Source of the DNA: CAZDQL01 sp964507325
Lineage (GTDB): Bacteria; Planctomycetota; UBA1135; GCA-002686595
DNA length: 64,000 nucleotides
Assembly: GCA_964507325.1 (NCBI GenBank)
Contig: CAZDQL010000029.1
Coordinates: forward strand, 1 to 64,000
Reading direction: 5' to 3'
The translations under genes were made by a program, and so were the position numbers. Below the pieces are notes generated by a model. It did not search any database and was not told the DNA's origin. It worked only from the letters and a program-made list of their open reading frames with translations. Shown one piece after another: positions 8,693 to 17,725 of the stretch (the first letter of the stretch is position 1; the number at the start of each line of letters is the position of its first letter).

Positions 8693-11284
8693 TCAAGCCT
8701 CGACCTTCGCGCCCACACCCTGCCCCAGGTCGATCACCAGCGCCCCCAGCCCCTCGTGAGCCTCCCTCGCCAGCTCCCGGTGGCAGGTGAAGAGGATCAC
8801 CTGGCGGCGGCGGGAGATCTCCCCCAGCAGTGGGTAGAGGGCCGCCCGCCGCCCTCCATCCCAGTGCACCAGCGCCTCGTCGAGGATCAGTGGCAGACTC
8901 TCCCGCCCCAGGTCCAGGTGATCGAGGGTGCCGAGGCGCAGACAGAGGTAGATCTGCTCGCGGGTGCCGCGCGACAGGGGCGGGCCGACCTCGATCGGCT
9001 CGTCGTGGTCCGCGGGCAGGACGCACAGGGGCCCGTCGGGGCCGTGGGGGTAGTCGAGCCGCCGGTAGCGACCGCCGGTTACGGAGGCGAGGTAGTCCCC
9101 GGCGCGCCGCAGGACGTCGGGTTGGTGGGCGGCCCGGTGGCGTCGCTCCGCTTCGATCAGCACGCGCTCCAGGAGGGCCAGCCGGTCGCGGGCGCGACGG
9201 ACCGCGACGAGCTCCGACTCGAGCTCCGCCACCCGCTCGGCGGCGATCGCCAGGCGGTCTCCGGGATCCCCCTCCAGGTGGGCGCGGATCTCCCCCAGAC
9301 GTCGATCCACCTGCGGGAGGCGCTCCTCGAGCTCGGCGAGCCGGGCTCGGCGTGCGTCCTGGGCGGAAGCGGACCAGGGGCGGTCCTCCCCCTCGAGCGC
9401 GAGGCGCGGGTCGTCGGCCAACGCCTCCCAGCGGGGGTCGCGGCGCAGCTCCCGGGCGCGCCGGTGGACGTAGTCCCGCTCCCCCTCGAGCTCGCGCCAG
9501 GCGGCCCAGCGAGCGGCCGGGTCGGAGAGCTCGCCGAAGGCGGCCTCGAGCACCTCGAGCGTCCGGTCGCGGCGGACTTCCAGTTCCTCGCGCCGGGGAA
9601 GCTGGGCCTCGACCAGCGCCTCCGCCCTCTCGCGCTCGGCGATTGCGCTCTCGACCACGGCCGCGCGGGCGCGGGCTCGTTCCAGCTCCGCCTCGAGGCG
9701 TTCGAGCAAGAGGGACGCGTCCTCCTGGGGTTCGATCACCCCCTCCGCCAGGTCACGCCAGCGCTCGACGCGGTCGGCGCACTCCCGCTCGAGGGCCTCG
9801 GACTGGGCGCGTCGATCGCGGGCTCGCAGGAGGTGCTCGCGCGCCTCCTCCAGCCGTTCCAGGCTGCGCACCACTGCGTCGGGGGTGGCCGTCGCGCTCT
9901 CGTCCAGGGCCAGCTCCTCCGCCCAGCGCCCGATCGCCTCCGGCCGAGCGGGGGCGGGTGGGGTTGGCGCGCGCCGCAGGAGGTGCACCAGCGCTGGGAG
10001 CGCCGCCAGGGCGCCGAAGGCGACCCAGGCGGGGGTCAGGTGGAGCGCCGCCGCGAGCGGAGAGAGGAGGGCCAGGGCGAGGGCCACCCACAGCCAGGGT
10101 GGTTGGCCAGGCGGGCCTTGGGCGGCGAGGAGGTCTGCGCGCCACTCTTCATTCGCCGACCGCAGCCCGTCCAGGGGTAGGTCGGCGACGCGCGGGAGGC
10201 GCTCCCCGTCGCCACCGATGCGGGTCAGGCGCTCCCGCGCCAGACCCTCCGCTTCGCGATCCTGGTCGCGGGCCGCATCCCGACGGGCGAGGGCCTCGGC
10301 GTGGGCGGAGTACTGCTGGCGCGCCGCGGCGATCCCCTCGGCGCGGGCGAGCAGGGTGCGATCGACCGGCGCAACCTCGGGGAGCTCGGCCGCGAGAGAG
10401 CGCCGCGGCTCCTCGAGGGCGGCGTCGATGCGCGCGATCTCCTCCTCCAGTGCTCCGGGGTCCTCGAGGGGCAGGTCCTCCGGCGTGACGCCCGCGGGGA
10501 GTCGGGCCGACTCTTCACGCCACCGCAGATCCGCCTGTGCTTCGAGGAACTCCACCTCCGAGGCTTCGCGTCGCAGGGCCGCCAGCCCCTCGGCGAGCTC
10601 CTTGCGCTTCGCCTCGAGCTCTGCTCGCTCCTCCACTTCCTGCCGCAGCTCCCGCGCGGCGCGCCGAGCTGCGCGCTCCTCGGCGCGCTGCTCCTTCAGC
10701 TCGTCTCGCAGTCGCTTGGCGAGGGGATTGCCGGCGTTGTCGGACCGCCACAGGCCCCGGAGATCCGCCGTCAGCTCCTCGCGCAGCTCGCGCGTGGGGC
10801 GCGCGTTCTCGACGCCGGTCTCGCCGAGCAAGAGCTGCTGCACGTGATCGCGGACATCGTCCTCGTGGAAGGTGGTGTCGTCGGTGGTCAGGGAGTAGAC
10901 CGCCTGGAAGACCTTGAGGGGCGCGGACTGGAGGATCTCCAGCGGCCCGTTCCCCACGCGCGAACCGCTGAATTCCTCGCCGGGCAGAGCGAGGCGCATT
11001 CCGGGGGCGGACTGCAGCACCCGCTCGACCATCAACCCCTCGCCGGAATCCAGCTCCAGCTCCGCGGTCAGCTTCAGACGGTGGGTGACCCCGCCCCAAT
11101 GGGCGTAGGGGTGCGTCTCGCGGCTGGCGGGGGAGAAGCCGTAGAGCGCCGTCTCCAACGCGCAGTGGAATGAGGATTTGCCCGTCTCGTTGGGACCGAG
11201 GACGACGAAGGCCCGGCCGTCCAGGTCGAAGTCGCAGTCTGCGAGCGCTCCGAAGCGCTCCACTTCGAGTCGGCGGAACCTCAT
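8693..11284 (-). CDS. YhaN/SbcC-like AAA ATPase with central membrane segments
   Basis: 863 residues. The N-terminal half of the ATPase head starts MRFRRLEVERFGALADCDF and has the Walker A loop GPNETGKSS at about residues 31-39. Long coiled coils follow, interrupted near the middle by two hydrophobic helices (WLWVALALALLSPLAAALHL and the segment after it). The second coil leads to the ABC signature LSRGTREQIYLCLR and Walker B LPLILDEALVHWD. This layout matches Bacillus YhaN, a membrane-tethered relative of SbcC/Rad50, rather than SbcC with its zinc-hook CXXC. The start overlaps the stop of the upstream yhaO-like gene by 4 bp. It is inferred to act in DNA end processing or chromosome maintenance. 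Confidence 0.82.
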   Translation of the reverse strand: MRFRRLEVERFGALADCDFDLDGRAFVVLGPNETGKSSFHCALETALYGFSPASRETHPYAHWGGVTHRLKLTAELELDSGEGLMVERVLQSAPGMRLALPGEEFSGSRVGNGPLEILQSAPLKVFQAVYSLTTDDTTFHEDDVRDHVQQLLLGETGVENARPTRELREELTADLRGLWRSDNAGNPLAKRLRDELKEQRAEERAARRAARELRQEVEERAELEAKRKELAEGLAALRREASEVEFLEAQADLRWREESARLPAGVTPEDLPLEDPGALEEEIARIDAALEEPRRSLAAELPEVAPVDRTLLARAEGIAAARQQYSAHAEALARRDAARDQDREAEGLARERLTRIGGDGERLPRVADLPLDGLRSANEEWRADLLAAQGPPGQPPWLWVALALALLSPLAAALHLTPAWVAFGALAALPALVHLLRRAPTPPAPARPEAIGRWAEELALDESATATPDAVVRSLERLEEAREHLLRARDRRAQSEALERECADRVERWRDLAEGVIEPQEDASLLLERLEAELERARARAAVVESAIAERERAEALVEAQLPRREELEVRRDRTLEVLEAAFGELSDPAARWAAWRELEGERDYVHRRARELRRDPRWEALADDPRLALEGEDRPWSASAQDARRARLAELEERLPQVDRRLGEIRAHLEGDPGDRLAIAAERVAELESELVAVRRARDRLALLERVLIEAERRHRAAHQPDVLRRAGDYLASVTGGRYRRLDYPHGPDGPLCVLPADHDEPIEVGPPLSRGTREQIYLCLRLGTLDHLDLGRESLPLILDEALVHWDGGRRAALYPLLGEISRRRQVILFTCHRELAREAHEGLGALVIDLGQGVGAKVEA

Positions 11285-12552
11285 CCCTCCTTCAGGCCGC
11301 GGGTGAGCAGCTCCTCCTCCAGTCCCTGCATGAGCTCCGTCAGGTAGGCGCGGCGCTCCGGCGAGTCGCCCGCCTCCTTCTCGCTCCAACCCGCGAGGCT
11401 CTCGGGGGCCAGTCGCTCGAGCAACTCGCCGTCCTCCCGCCCCCGCTCGATCAGCTCCAGGGCGGCCTGCAGCACCGATGGGGTGTGGCGCAGCGCTTCC
11501 AGGTCCCGCGGAGTCGTGACTCCGCGCGGGCGGAGTTGGACCTCCAGCGCGCCGCAGTGGTCGATCAGCTCCTCCTCCAGTGCGCTGCGCGACTCCTCGT
11601 CGAGGAGTGCCCGTGCGACGGGGCAAGGTCCCTCGGGGATCAGGCGCAGGGCGAGCTCCGTTCCCTGCCCCAAGCCCTCCTGCAGGTCGGTCACCGGCCG
11701 CGCCAGATGCTCGAGCAGCTCCTGATGGCTGTGGCAGCCTTCCAGCCCGTCGATCTCCAGGCGCTCCCAACGGACCGGCGCCAAGGTGACGAACTCCGGA
11801 GCGACGGGCTCCCCGGCGACCAGCTCGACCAGCAGGCCGCCCTTGGCCCCCGTCTCGCGGGGGTTGCGCCCCTGGAGGTTGCCGGGGTACCAGGCCGGGA
11901 GATCCTCCACCGGCCGTTGGCGCCGGTGCACGTGCCCGAGGGCCCAGTAGTCGTAGTCGACGGCGGCCAGGTCCGCGGGGGTGCAGGGGGCGTAGCGCTG
12001 GTGCTCTTCGGCGCGCAGCGCTCCCTCGATCTGGGTGTGCAGGAGGCCCACGACCGGCAGGTCGGTGGCCTGCTTGTGGAAGCCGGTCGCCAGGTTGCGC
12101 TCCTCGCGGTCGTCGTGATGACCGGCTCCGACCACCACCGCCAGCGGCGTTCCGTCCCGTCCCTCGAGCGTCACCACCATCGGCCTGGCGCCGCGGAAGA
12201 GGGTCACGCGGCTGCGCCACCCACTGGAGGTGTCGAGGCCGAGCTTGGCGGCGCGGCCGGTTCCACGGCCGGGGTCGTGGTTGCCACAGGCGTAGAGGAC
12301 GTGCACTCCGCCCTCCGCCAGCCGCCGGAGCTGCCCCGTGAAGAAGAGCTCGGTGCGGATGGAAACCAGCGGGTCGTCGAAGGCGTCCCCCGCGATCAGC
12401 ACCGCGTCGAGGGAGCGCTCCAGCGCCAGGTCCACGGCGGTCCGGAAGGCCTCGAAGACCGCCTCGCGCAGCCGAGCGCGGGTGGAGGCACACCCTCCGT
12501 TGCCGGTCTCCAGATGCAGGTCGGCCAAGTGCAGGAAGCGAAAGGGCGCCAC
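11281..12552 (-). CDS. YhaO/SbcD-like metallophosphoesterase (DNA repair exonuclease subunit)
   Basis: 423 residues. The calcineurin-like phosphodiesterase domain is evident from FLHLADLHLE (metal-binding Asp-x-His), VLIAGDAFDD, YACGNHDPG and YWALGHVHRR. The length and C-terminal helical extension fit YhaO or SbcD, the nuclease partner of SbcC/Rad50-type ATPases. The start is GTG 12552, and the stop overlaps the YhaN-like start in ATGA, so the two are translationally coupled. The pair probably forms a nuclease-ATPase complex. Specific substrate ends are unknown. Confidence 0.85.
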   Translation of the reverse strand: MAPFRFLHLADLHLETGNGGCASTRARLREAVFEAFRTAVDLALERSLDAVLIAGDAFDDPLVSIRTELFFTGQLRRLAEGGVHVLYACGNHDPGRGTGRAAKLGLDTSSGWRSRVTLFRGARPMVVTLEGRDGTPLAVVVGAGHHDDREERNLATGFHKQATDLPVVGLLHTQIEGALRAEEHQRYAPCTPADLAAVDYDYWALGHVHRRQRPVEDLPAWYPGNLQGRNPRETGAKGGLLVELVAGEPVAPEFVTLAPVRWERLEIDGLEGCHSHQELLEHLARPVTDLQEGLGQGTELALRLIPEGPCPVARALLDEESRSALEEELIDHCGALEVQLRPRGVTTPRDLEALRHTPSVLQAALELIERGREDGELLERLAPESLAGWSEKEAGDSPERRAYLTELMQGLEEELLTRGLKEG

Positions 12553-12612
12553 GACGCGGCGATCCTAGCTCGCTCCTCTCACCAGCGTCGAGCCAGAACT
12601 GCCCCAGGTCGA

Positions 12613-13740
12613 CTACGCACGCTCCAAGAGGCGCCGCAGCTCGGCGTGCAGCGCCTCCAGCACGTCGCCGTACGCGAAGACGCCCACCGTCTCGGGCCCG
12701 CGCTTCAGGTGCACCTTCTCCGGCCCGCACCACAGGCCCAGGTCGGCGTCGTCGGTCTCCCCGGGTCCGTTCACGCGGCAGCCCATCACGGCGATGGTGA
12801 GGTTCGCCTCGCGCGCGTACTCGGTGCTGTGCTTCACCTCCTGGGCGAGGTCGATGAAGCGCTCGTTCTCCACCCGTGAGCAGGAGGGGCAGGCGATGAT
12901 GTTCAGCCCCTCGAAGAACCCCTTGGGGACCGAGCGGAAGCGGCCCGCGGCGACGTCGCGCACGATCTGGCGCCCCACCTCGATCTCCAGGCCCTTCTCG
13001 TCGAAGGGCACCGTCAGCGAGACGCGCAGGGTGTCCCCCAGTCCCTCCGCCAGGAGCTGTTCCAGGGCGATGCGCGTCTTGATCGCTCCGTCGGGAGGCA
13101 TCCCCGCCTCGGTCACGCCCAGGTGCAGGGGCACGTCGGGGCGCTCCGCGGCGAAGCGGCGATTGGCCTCGATCACCAGCCGCGGGTCGGAGTCCTTGAT
13201 CGAGACCAGGTAGTCCTGGAAGCCCGCGGCGTCGAGCAGCGCGCAGTGGTCCAACGCGCTGGCCACGATCGCGCCCACCGGATCCTCTTCCCACTGGGTC
13301 TCGTACTCGGGGGCCAGGGAGCCGGCGTTGACGCCGATGCGGATGGCGCAGCCGTGGGTGCGGGCGACGTCGGCCAGCCAGGCGACCTTCTCCTCGGTGG
13401 GCTTGGCGCGCTCGTGATGGTGGAGATGGCCGGGGTTGTAGCGGATCTTCTGCACGTGGGGTGCGACCTGCTCCGCCAGCCGGTAGCTCTCCTGGAGGTC
13501 GACCGACAGAGGGGTGGCGGTCCGCTCGGCGACCGCCTTCAGAGCCTCGACGTCTGCCCGGCTGTCCACCGCCACCCGGATCAGGTCCGCCCCCGCCTGC
13601 TCGAGCAGGCGCACCTGCCCGAGAGTGGCCTCCAGATCACGGGTCGGCGTGGCCGCCATGCTCTGGATGGCGATGGCGGCGTCCCCCCCGACGGTCAGGG
13701 GGCCGATCTGGATCGGGCGGGTCTGGCGGGGAGGAAGCAC
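12613..13740 (-). CDS. ispG: 4-hydroxy-3-methylbut-2-en-1-yl diphosphate synthase (IspG/GcpE)
   Basis: An iron-sulfur enzyme of the MEP isoprenoid pathway; it reduces MEcPP to HMBPP. About 375 residues from GTG 13740. A TIM-barrel start (PIQIGPLTVGG, IQSMAATPTRD) and RYNPGH are followed by the cluster cysteines in ACPSCSRVE and VMGCRVNGPGE. This is the short bacterial form, without the extra domain found in plants and some bacteria. No clear ribosome site marks the start: GTG 13740 and GTG 13773 are both possible. The frame remains open far upstream, but that part has no IspG similarity. It sits alone between the flagellar block and yhaO. Confidence 0.92.
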   Translation of the reverse strand: MLPPRQTRPIQIGPLTVGGDAAIAIQSMAATPTRDLEATLGQVRLLEQAGADLIRVAVDSRADVEALKAVAERTATPLSVDLQESYRLAEQVAPHVQKIRYNPGHLHHHERAKPTEEKVAWLADVARTHGCAIRIGVNAGSLAPEYETQWEEDPVGAIVASALDHCALLDAAGFQDYLVSIKDSDPRLVIEANRRFAAERPDVPLHLGVTEAGMPPDGAIKTRIALEQLLAEGLGDTLRVSLTVPFDEKGLEIEVGRQIVRDVAAGRFRSVPKGFFEGLNIIACPSCSRVENERFIDLAQEVKHSTEYAREANLTIAVMGCRVNGPGETDDADLGLWCGPEKVHLKRGPETVGVFAYGDVLEALHAELRRLLERA

Positions 13741-14087
13741 GGCGCAAGGGGGTCGCGGTAGAGGGTAAAGCACGCCCCGAGCGCCCCGGCGGGCCCCCGG
13801 GGGGACTTCCCCGCTTTTCTTGGTCTTTCTTGCCCTGCCCCAGAACCCCCCCACGGAGGACGAACCGCGACAGACAGGGAAAAGGCACCGGGCTGCGGCA
13901 GCCGTCGATGTGGGACTCCCCTCGCCCGCCATGGCACCACCGGCCCGGGGCCTTCCTACGAGCGGGCGTCGCCCCCCCTTCGCCCGTTCCACCAGCCCCA
14001 TTCGGACCGCGCCCCGGATGGGGCTGGGCCTATTGATGGAGGGTCGGTCGCTACCTGAACCCGGTGCTGGATGACCGCGGCCGGAGC
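13741..14087. other. Intergenic region between fliN end and ispG start
   Basis: About 350 bp, downstream of fliN and upstream of ispG, both on the minus strand. It should hold the end of the flagellar transcript and the ispG promoter. I see G/C-rich runs near 13790-13815 that can fold, but no clean stem followed by a T tract on the minus strand. No confident promoter could be assigned. Open frames here are extensions of neighbouring frames without family features. Confidence 0.45.
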
Positions 14088-14450
14088 CTACTCGTCCCTG
14101 TGGACGGACGTGATGCGCACGCCGTAGGTGTTGTCGATCGTCACCACTTCGCCGCGCGCCACGACCTTGCCGTTGACGAGGATGTCCACCGGCTCGTGGG
14201 CCTCGCGATCGAGGGGGATGAGGGACCCGGGGCCGAGCTGGACCAGGTCCCCCAGGGTCATCTGGGCCCGGCCGATCTGCACCGTCACGCGGACGGGGAC
14301 CTCCAGCAGGTTGTCCAACCCGATCTGGTCGCCCATCGGCACACCGGTCGCCAGCTCGGCGAGCTGATTGGCCTGCACCGCGACGGCATCCGACGCGTCG
14401 TCGATGACCTGCTCCAGATCCTGAGTCTCGGGGGCGGTTTCGTCGGTCAT
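14088..14450 (-). CDS. fliN: Flagellar motor switch protein FliN
   Basis: 120 residues. The SpoA (surface presentation of antigens) domain fills the C-terminal two-thirds: LLEVPVRVTVQIGRAQMTLG, LVQLGPGSLIPLDREAHEPV and VNGKVVARGEVV match FliN closely. With FliM it builds the lower C-ring, which sets rotor direction and docks FliH-FliI for export. The N-terminal 45 residues are acidic and variable. ATG 14450 overlaps the fliM stop by 4 bp. It is the last gene of the minus-strand flagellar run. Confidence 0.95.
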   Translation of the reverse strand: MTDETAPETQDLEQVIDDASDAVAVQANQLAELATGVPMGDQIGLDNLLEVPVRVTVQIGRAQMTLGDLVQLGPGSLIPLDREAHEPVDILVNGKVVARGEVVTIDNTYGVRITSVHRDE

Positions 14451-15442
14451 GGCTTGGGGGTGGGTTGGTCGATCTCGCCGGGGTGCGAGTCGAGTTCGAG
14501 GAGGCGAATCGCCCGCTGGCCTCGATGGCGGCCCAACTCCGCCTTGGCACAGCAGCGATCCTCGATGTAGATGTCCAACGGAGCGTCGGAATCGACGCCG
14601 ATGGGGATCACGTCCCCGACCTCCAGGGCCAGGAGGTCGTCGAGGGGGACGTCCACCGAGCCCAGGTAGGCCTTCAGGCACAGCCTGACGCCGTCGAGAT
14701 GCTCGGGTAGCGGGGTCTCCTGCTGAGCATCGTCGAGGCCCTCGAGTTGGTCCTCCTCGCCGACACCGGGCAGGTAGATCCGGATGTCGCTGGGGCCGCC
14801 CGGTCCTTCGAAGAGGAAGTGCAGCATCAGTCGACGGGCGTCGGAGTCGGGACCGCAGTCCTCGAGCGTGGTGAGCTCCTCCGGATCCTGGGCCAGGTGT
14901 CCCTGCGAGACCTCGAGGCCGAAGGCTCCCGCCACGGGGAGCAGGATCTTGGAGAGCAGTTTCTCGATCACGCGGCACTCCGAGCGGGAGAGCCGACGTG
15001 CCGTGTGCACTGCGCTCACATCGGAGGCCTCGTCCCCCTCTTCCGGCTCAGAGTTGGCAGTCTCGGGACCGGAGAGGATCGCTTCGACCGCCGCCGACGC
15101 CGCCGCGCTGTCCCACAGGATCCACGACATGTGGCCGCCGCACTCGAAGATATCCACCAAGAAGGGCGGCTCGAAGCCACTGAAGAGGTCGAGGGCGTTG
15201 ATCTCCGAGACGGAGGCGAGGTGGATCTTGTAGTGCTGGCGCAGGGGAGAGGAGATCTCGGCCGACACCGCCTGCAAGGTCGCACCCACGAGCTTGGCCA
15301 GGTACTGCAGACGCTCCTTCGACAGCCGCCGCGGCTGGCGGAAGTTGCGCGGCTCCACCGAGGCCGGCGCCCTGTCGCCGGCCTCGCCGGCGACCGCCTC
15401 CCGGATCGCCCGGGCTTCCTGTTCCTCGACTCCGTCGCTCAC
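14447..15442 (-). CDS. fliM: Flagellar motor switch protein FliM
   Basis: 331 residues. The core starts at FRQPRRLSKERLQYL, the FliM family entry point. A CheC-like middle domain follows, and then a C-terminal SpoA domain (LGSVDVPLDDLLALEVGDVI, DIYIEDRCCAKAELGR). It forms the C-ring wall between FliG and FliN. The first 35 residues lack the usual EIDALL motif that binds phosphorylated CheY; the segment is instead acidic and alanine-rich. The loop around residues 130-145 is also unusually acidic. Translation is coupled to fliN through a 4 bp overlap, with a 24 bp gap after the fliL-like gene. Confidence 0.93.
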   Translation of the reverse strand: MSDGVEEQEARAIREAVAGEAGDRAPASVEPRNFRQPRRLSKERLQYLAKLVGATLQAVSAEISSPLRQHYKIHLASVSEINALDLFSGFEPPFLVDIFECGGHMSWILWDSAAASAAVEAILSGPETANSEPEEGDEASDVSAVHTARRLSRSECRVIEKLLSKILLPVAGAFGLEVSQGHLAQDPEELTTLEDCGPDSDARRLMLHFLFEGPGGPSDIRIYLPGVGEEDQLEGLDDAQQETPLPEHLDGVRLCLKAYLGSVDVPLDDLLALEVGDVIPIGVDSDAPLDIYIEDRCCAKAELGRHRGQRAIRLLELDSHPGEIDQPTPKP

Positions 15443-15466
15443 GTGGGTCGTTACTCCGGTGTGCCT

Positions 15467-16231
15467 CTATTGCCCGATGGCGTCGCGCAGGATGATGCGG
15501 CGCAGCTTGCCGTGAACGCCGACCGGTACTTCGCCCTGGAAGGAGTCCCTGAAGTGGGTCACGTCCACGAAGAGCGTCGCTCCCGAGGGGGACTCGATGC
15601 GCAGGTCGTCCTCGTCGCCCCTGAAGACGATCCGCGGGCCGTCGTCGAGCTGGATGCTGGGGACCGAGCCATCGACCTTGAGGACGTGCTCGTGGATCAG
15701 ACCCCTGAAGTTGGCCTCGAGGTGCGAGACGCCGGGCCGCAGCCCGCTCGCCGAGTCCAGGTCCAGGGGGTTCCTGGTCGAGCCGATGTGGACGGGGAAG
15801 ACGATCGGGTCGAGCCGCACGCGCAGCTCCTCGGCGAAGAGCTGCCGCTGGTGGCCGATCACCGATTCCTTCAGGTTCCTGCCCGAGGCGACCTCTTGAA
15901 AGCGCGCTTCGAGGAAGGAGCGGTAGAAGACGTCGACCTCGCGGTCAGGGACGTACTTCTCGACATAGGCCGCGTACTCCGCGTCCCCCTCGAACTTGAT
16001 GTAACGGGTCTGGCTGTTGTCGGGCACCGTGACCGTGATCGGTTCCTTGGCGAGCTGATAGAAGTAGGGCCCTTTGAGCCGCCAATCCTTCTGCTTGCCC
16101 GGGATGGCCATCAACGCCAAAGCGCCCCCTCCGGCGATCAGGAAGACGGCCGAGAGCAGGAGCTTGAAGGGGCCCTTGCCCTTCTCCTTGCTCTTTGCGC
16201 TCTTCTCTTCCGGCTTCTCTTCTTCTGCCAT
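15467..16231 (-). CDS. fliL: FliL-like flagellar basal-body-associated protein (divergent)
   Basis: 254 residues, longer than the usual 150-180. A lysine- and glutamate-rich cytoplasmic N-terminus precedes one membrane helix (LLLSAVFLIAGGGALALMAI), then a periplasmic domain beginning YFYQLAKEPITVTVPD, which resembles the FliL pattern of a strand followed by a target-binding domain. FliL rings around stators help torque generation. The assignment relies on topology and on position between motB and fliM, where fliL is normally found. Sequence similarity is weak and the C-terminal region is extended. Spacing is 3 bp from the upstream motB gene. Confidence 0.65.
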   Translation of the reverse strand: MAEEEKPEEKSAKSKEKGKGPFKLLLSAVFLIAGGGALALMAIPGKQKDWRLKGPYFYQLAKEPITVTVPDNSQTRYIKFEGDAEYAAYVEKYVPDREVDVFYRSFLEARFQEVASGRNLKESVIGHQRQLFAEELRVRLDPIVFPVHIGSTRNPLDLDSASGLRPGVSHLEANFRGLIHEHVLKVDGSVPSIQLDDGPRIVFRGDEDDLRIESPSGATLFVDVTHFRDSFQGEVPVGVHGKLRRIILRDAIGQ

Positions 16232-16234
16232 GAC

Positions 16235-16933
16235 TCAGTCCTTCTCCCGAGAGGGCATCACCAGACGTGCGTGGACCACATCGACCTCGGACTGGCGGAT
16301 CTCCTCCGTGAGCTCGACCAACCACGCGCGCGCCTCCATGCGCTCGGGATCGAAGCGATGCTCTTCCGCCAGGTACTCCTCCACGGCGCGCGCGCGCGCG
16401 AAGGCCAGTGCCAGCGTTTCCCCCCGCTCGCTCGGCGTCGCGTGTCCCTCCAACACCAGCACCTGTCCGTAGGCTGGGCGCAGGGAATCCGCCTGCAAGT
16501 CGATGTAGCGCCGAGCCTGGGGGGTCAGCTCTGCGGAGCCCGCTTCGAAGCGGCCCAGCTGGGGTTGGCGGATCTCGCGCCGCGGCTTCAGCGCTTCGAC
16601 CGCCTCCGCGCGCAGCATCTCGCTCGAGCTGGCCAGCTCATGATCCGTGCGCCGGTGAGGGTCGGGCTCCGGGGGCAAGTTGAAGCGCCGGCGCACCTGA
16701 CTGAAGATCTTCTGCTTCTCGCCTGATGACAAGATGCCCGGCATGCCGTGCGACTTGAGGGCGACCACGAAGGAGCCCAACCCCTTGGCCATCAACCCGT
16801 AGTTGCGCTCCTTGGAGAGGGCCACCAGCAGGATGAAGAAGCACAGGATCAGGGTCATCATGTCCCCGAAGGACACCATGTAGGCCGGCGCGCCTTTGAC
16901 CTTGACGATCTTCTCTACGACCTTGGTCCGCAC
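16235..16933 (-). CDS. motB2: Flagellar motor stator protein MotB, second copy
   Basis: 232 residues. The N-terminal helix YMVSFGDMMTLILCFFILLVAL carries the essential ion-binding Asp24 in the stator plug-helix context. The C-terminal OmpA-like peptidoglycan-binding domain (VLVLEGHATP, ALAFARARAVEEYL) is shorter and less canonical than usual. MotB anchors MotA pentamers to the wall and passes ions to drive rotation. It starts 3 bp after the stop of the first motB copy. The two copies differ strongly outside the helix, so this is an old duplication and not a recent one. Confidence 0.85.
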   Translation of the reverse strand: MRTKVVEKIVKVKGAPAYMVSFGDMMTLILCFFILLVALSKERNYGLMAKGLGSFVVALKSHGMPGILSSGEKQKIFSQVRRRFNLPPEPDPHRRTDHELASSSEMLRAEAVEALKPRREIRQPQLGRFEAGSAELTPQARRYIDLQADSLRPAYGQVLVLEGHATPSERGETLALAFARARAVEEYLAEEHRFDPERMEARAWLVELTEEIRQSEVDVVHARLVMPSREKD

Positions 16934-16936
16934 CGC

Positions 16937-17716
16937 TCAGCGCTCCCTAGCGGCCAGGCGCTTGGCGCGCACGGTTTCCATGGCGACGATCACGACCTCG
17001 ACGCGGCGACCGGCTTGGCGTTCGAGGGCCGAGCCGGCCCCACCCGAACGGGGCCGCGCGGCTCCCAGACCGGCGACCTGCACCAATTCGTCGGGCAAGT
17101 CGCTCTCCTCGAGCAAGACCCGGGCCGCCGCCTGCGCCCGCCCCAGGCTGAGGTCCTCGGCGGTCGGCCATTGCGGGGTGGGGTGGAAGGCGTCGTCGGT
17201 GTAGCCCTCGATGACCAGCACGTGGGGGTAGTGCTGCATCGTGCGCCCCATCTCGCCCAGAGCGGTGCGCAGGGCCTCGTTGACGTTGACCGATCCGGGG
17301 GCGAAGCCGGCGCGCACCGGGAAGCACACCCGCAGCCCGTCGGAAACGTGCCGCACGCTGACCTTGACGTGCTCCTCGGTCAGCTTCTGCCCCATCTCCT
17401 CGAGGTTCTCCGGGAGCTTGTCGGCCGGACGCGCGTGCGGACTGCGACCGCCACGCAGGATGTCGTAGGCCTGCATGATGTCGTCGTTGGGCGCCACCAT
17501 GTCCCGCTCACCCGACCGACTCAGGATGCCCGTCTCTTCGAGGACGCTCCTGGGGTAGCTGAAGGCGTCGTACTCGCGAATCGACGAGAAGGTGAAGAGC
17601 AGGATGAAGAAGGTCACGAGCAGCGACGTCATGTCCACAAAGGTCGTGATCCACAACGGGGCTCCATCGAGGCCTCCGTTCACCTCGCGGAACTTGATCT
17701 TGACGGGCTCCGCCAT
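16937..17716 (-). CDS. motB1: Flagellar motor stator protein MotB, first copy
   Basis: 259 residues. The single membrane helix WITTFVDMTSLLVTFFILLF has the conserved Asp28. The periplasmic OmpA-like domain includes VLVIEGYTDDAF and LSLGRAQAAARVLL, with a C-terminal basic tail (RRVEVVIVAMETVRAKR). It lies 9 bp after motA and 3 bp before the second motB. Together with motA it would form a complete stator. The second copy raises the possibility of mixed MotB1/MotB2 dimers or two stator types sharing MotA. Confidence 0.9.
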   Translation of the reverse strand: MAEPVKIKFREVNGGLDGAPLWITTFVDMTSLLVTFFILLFTFSSIREYDAFSYPRSVLEETGILSRSGERDMVAPNDDIMQAYDILRGGRSPHARPADKLPENLEEMGQKLTEEHVKVSVRHVSDGLRVCFPVRAGFAPGSVNVNEALRTALGEMGRTMQHYPHVLVIEGYTDDAFHPTPQWPTAEDLSLGRAQAAARVLLEESDLPDELVQVAGLGAARPRSGGAGSALERQAGRRVEVVIVAMETVRAKRLAARER

Positions 17717-17725
17717 GACGACCGC

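Noticed and set aside
8693..13294. A 1533-residue open frame on the minus strand spanning yhaN, yhaO and part of ispG
   Set aside because: Only the part from 11284 to 8693 has real domain content. Upstream it lies opposite or in another frame to yhaO and ispG and is rich in Arg, Gly and Pro as typical for shadow frames.
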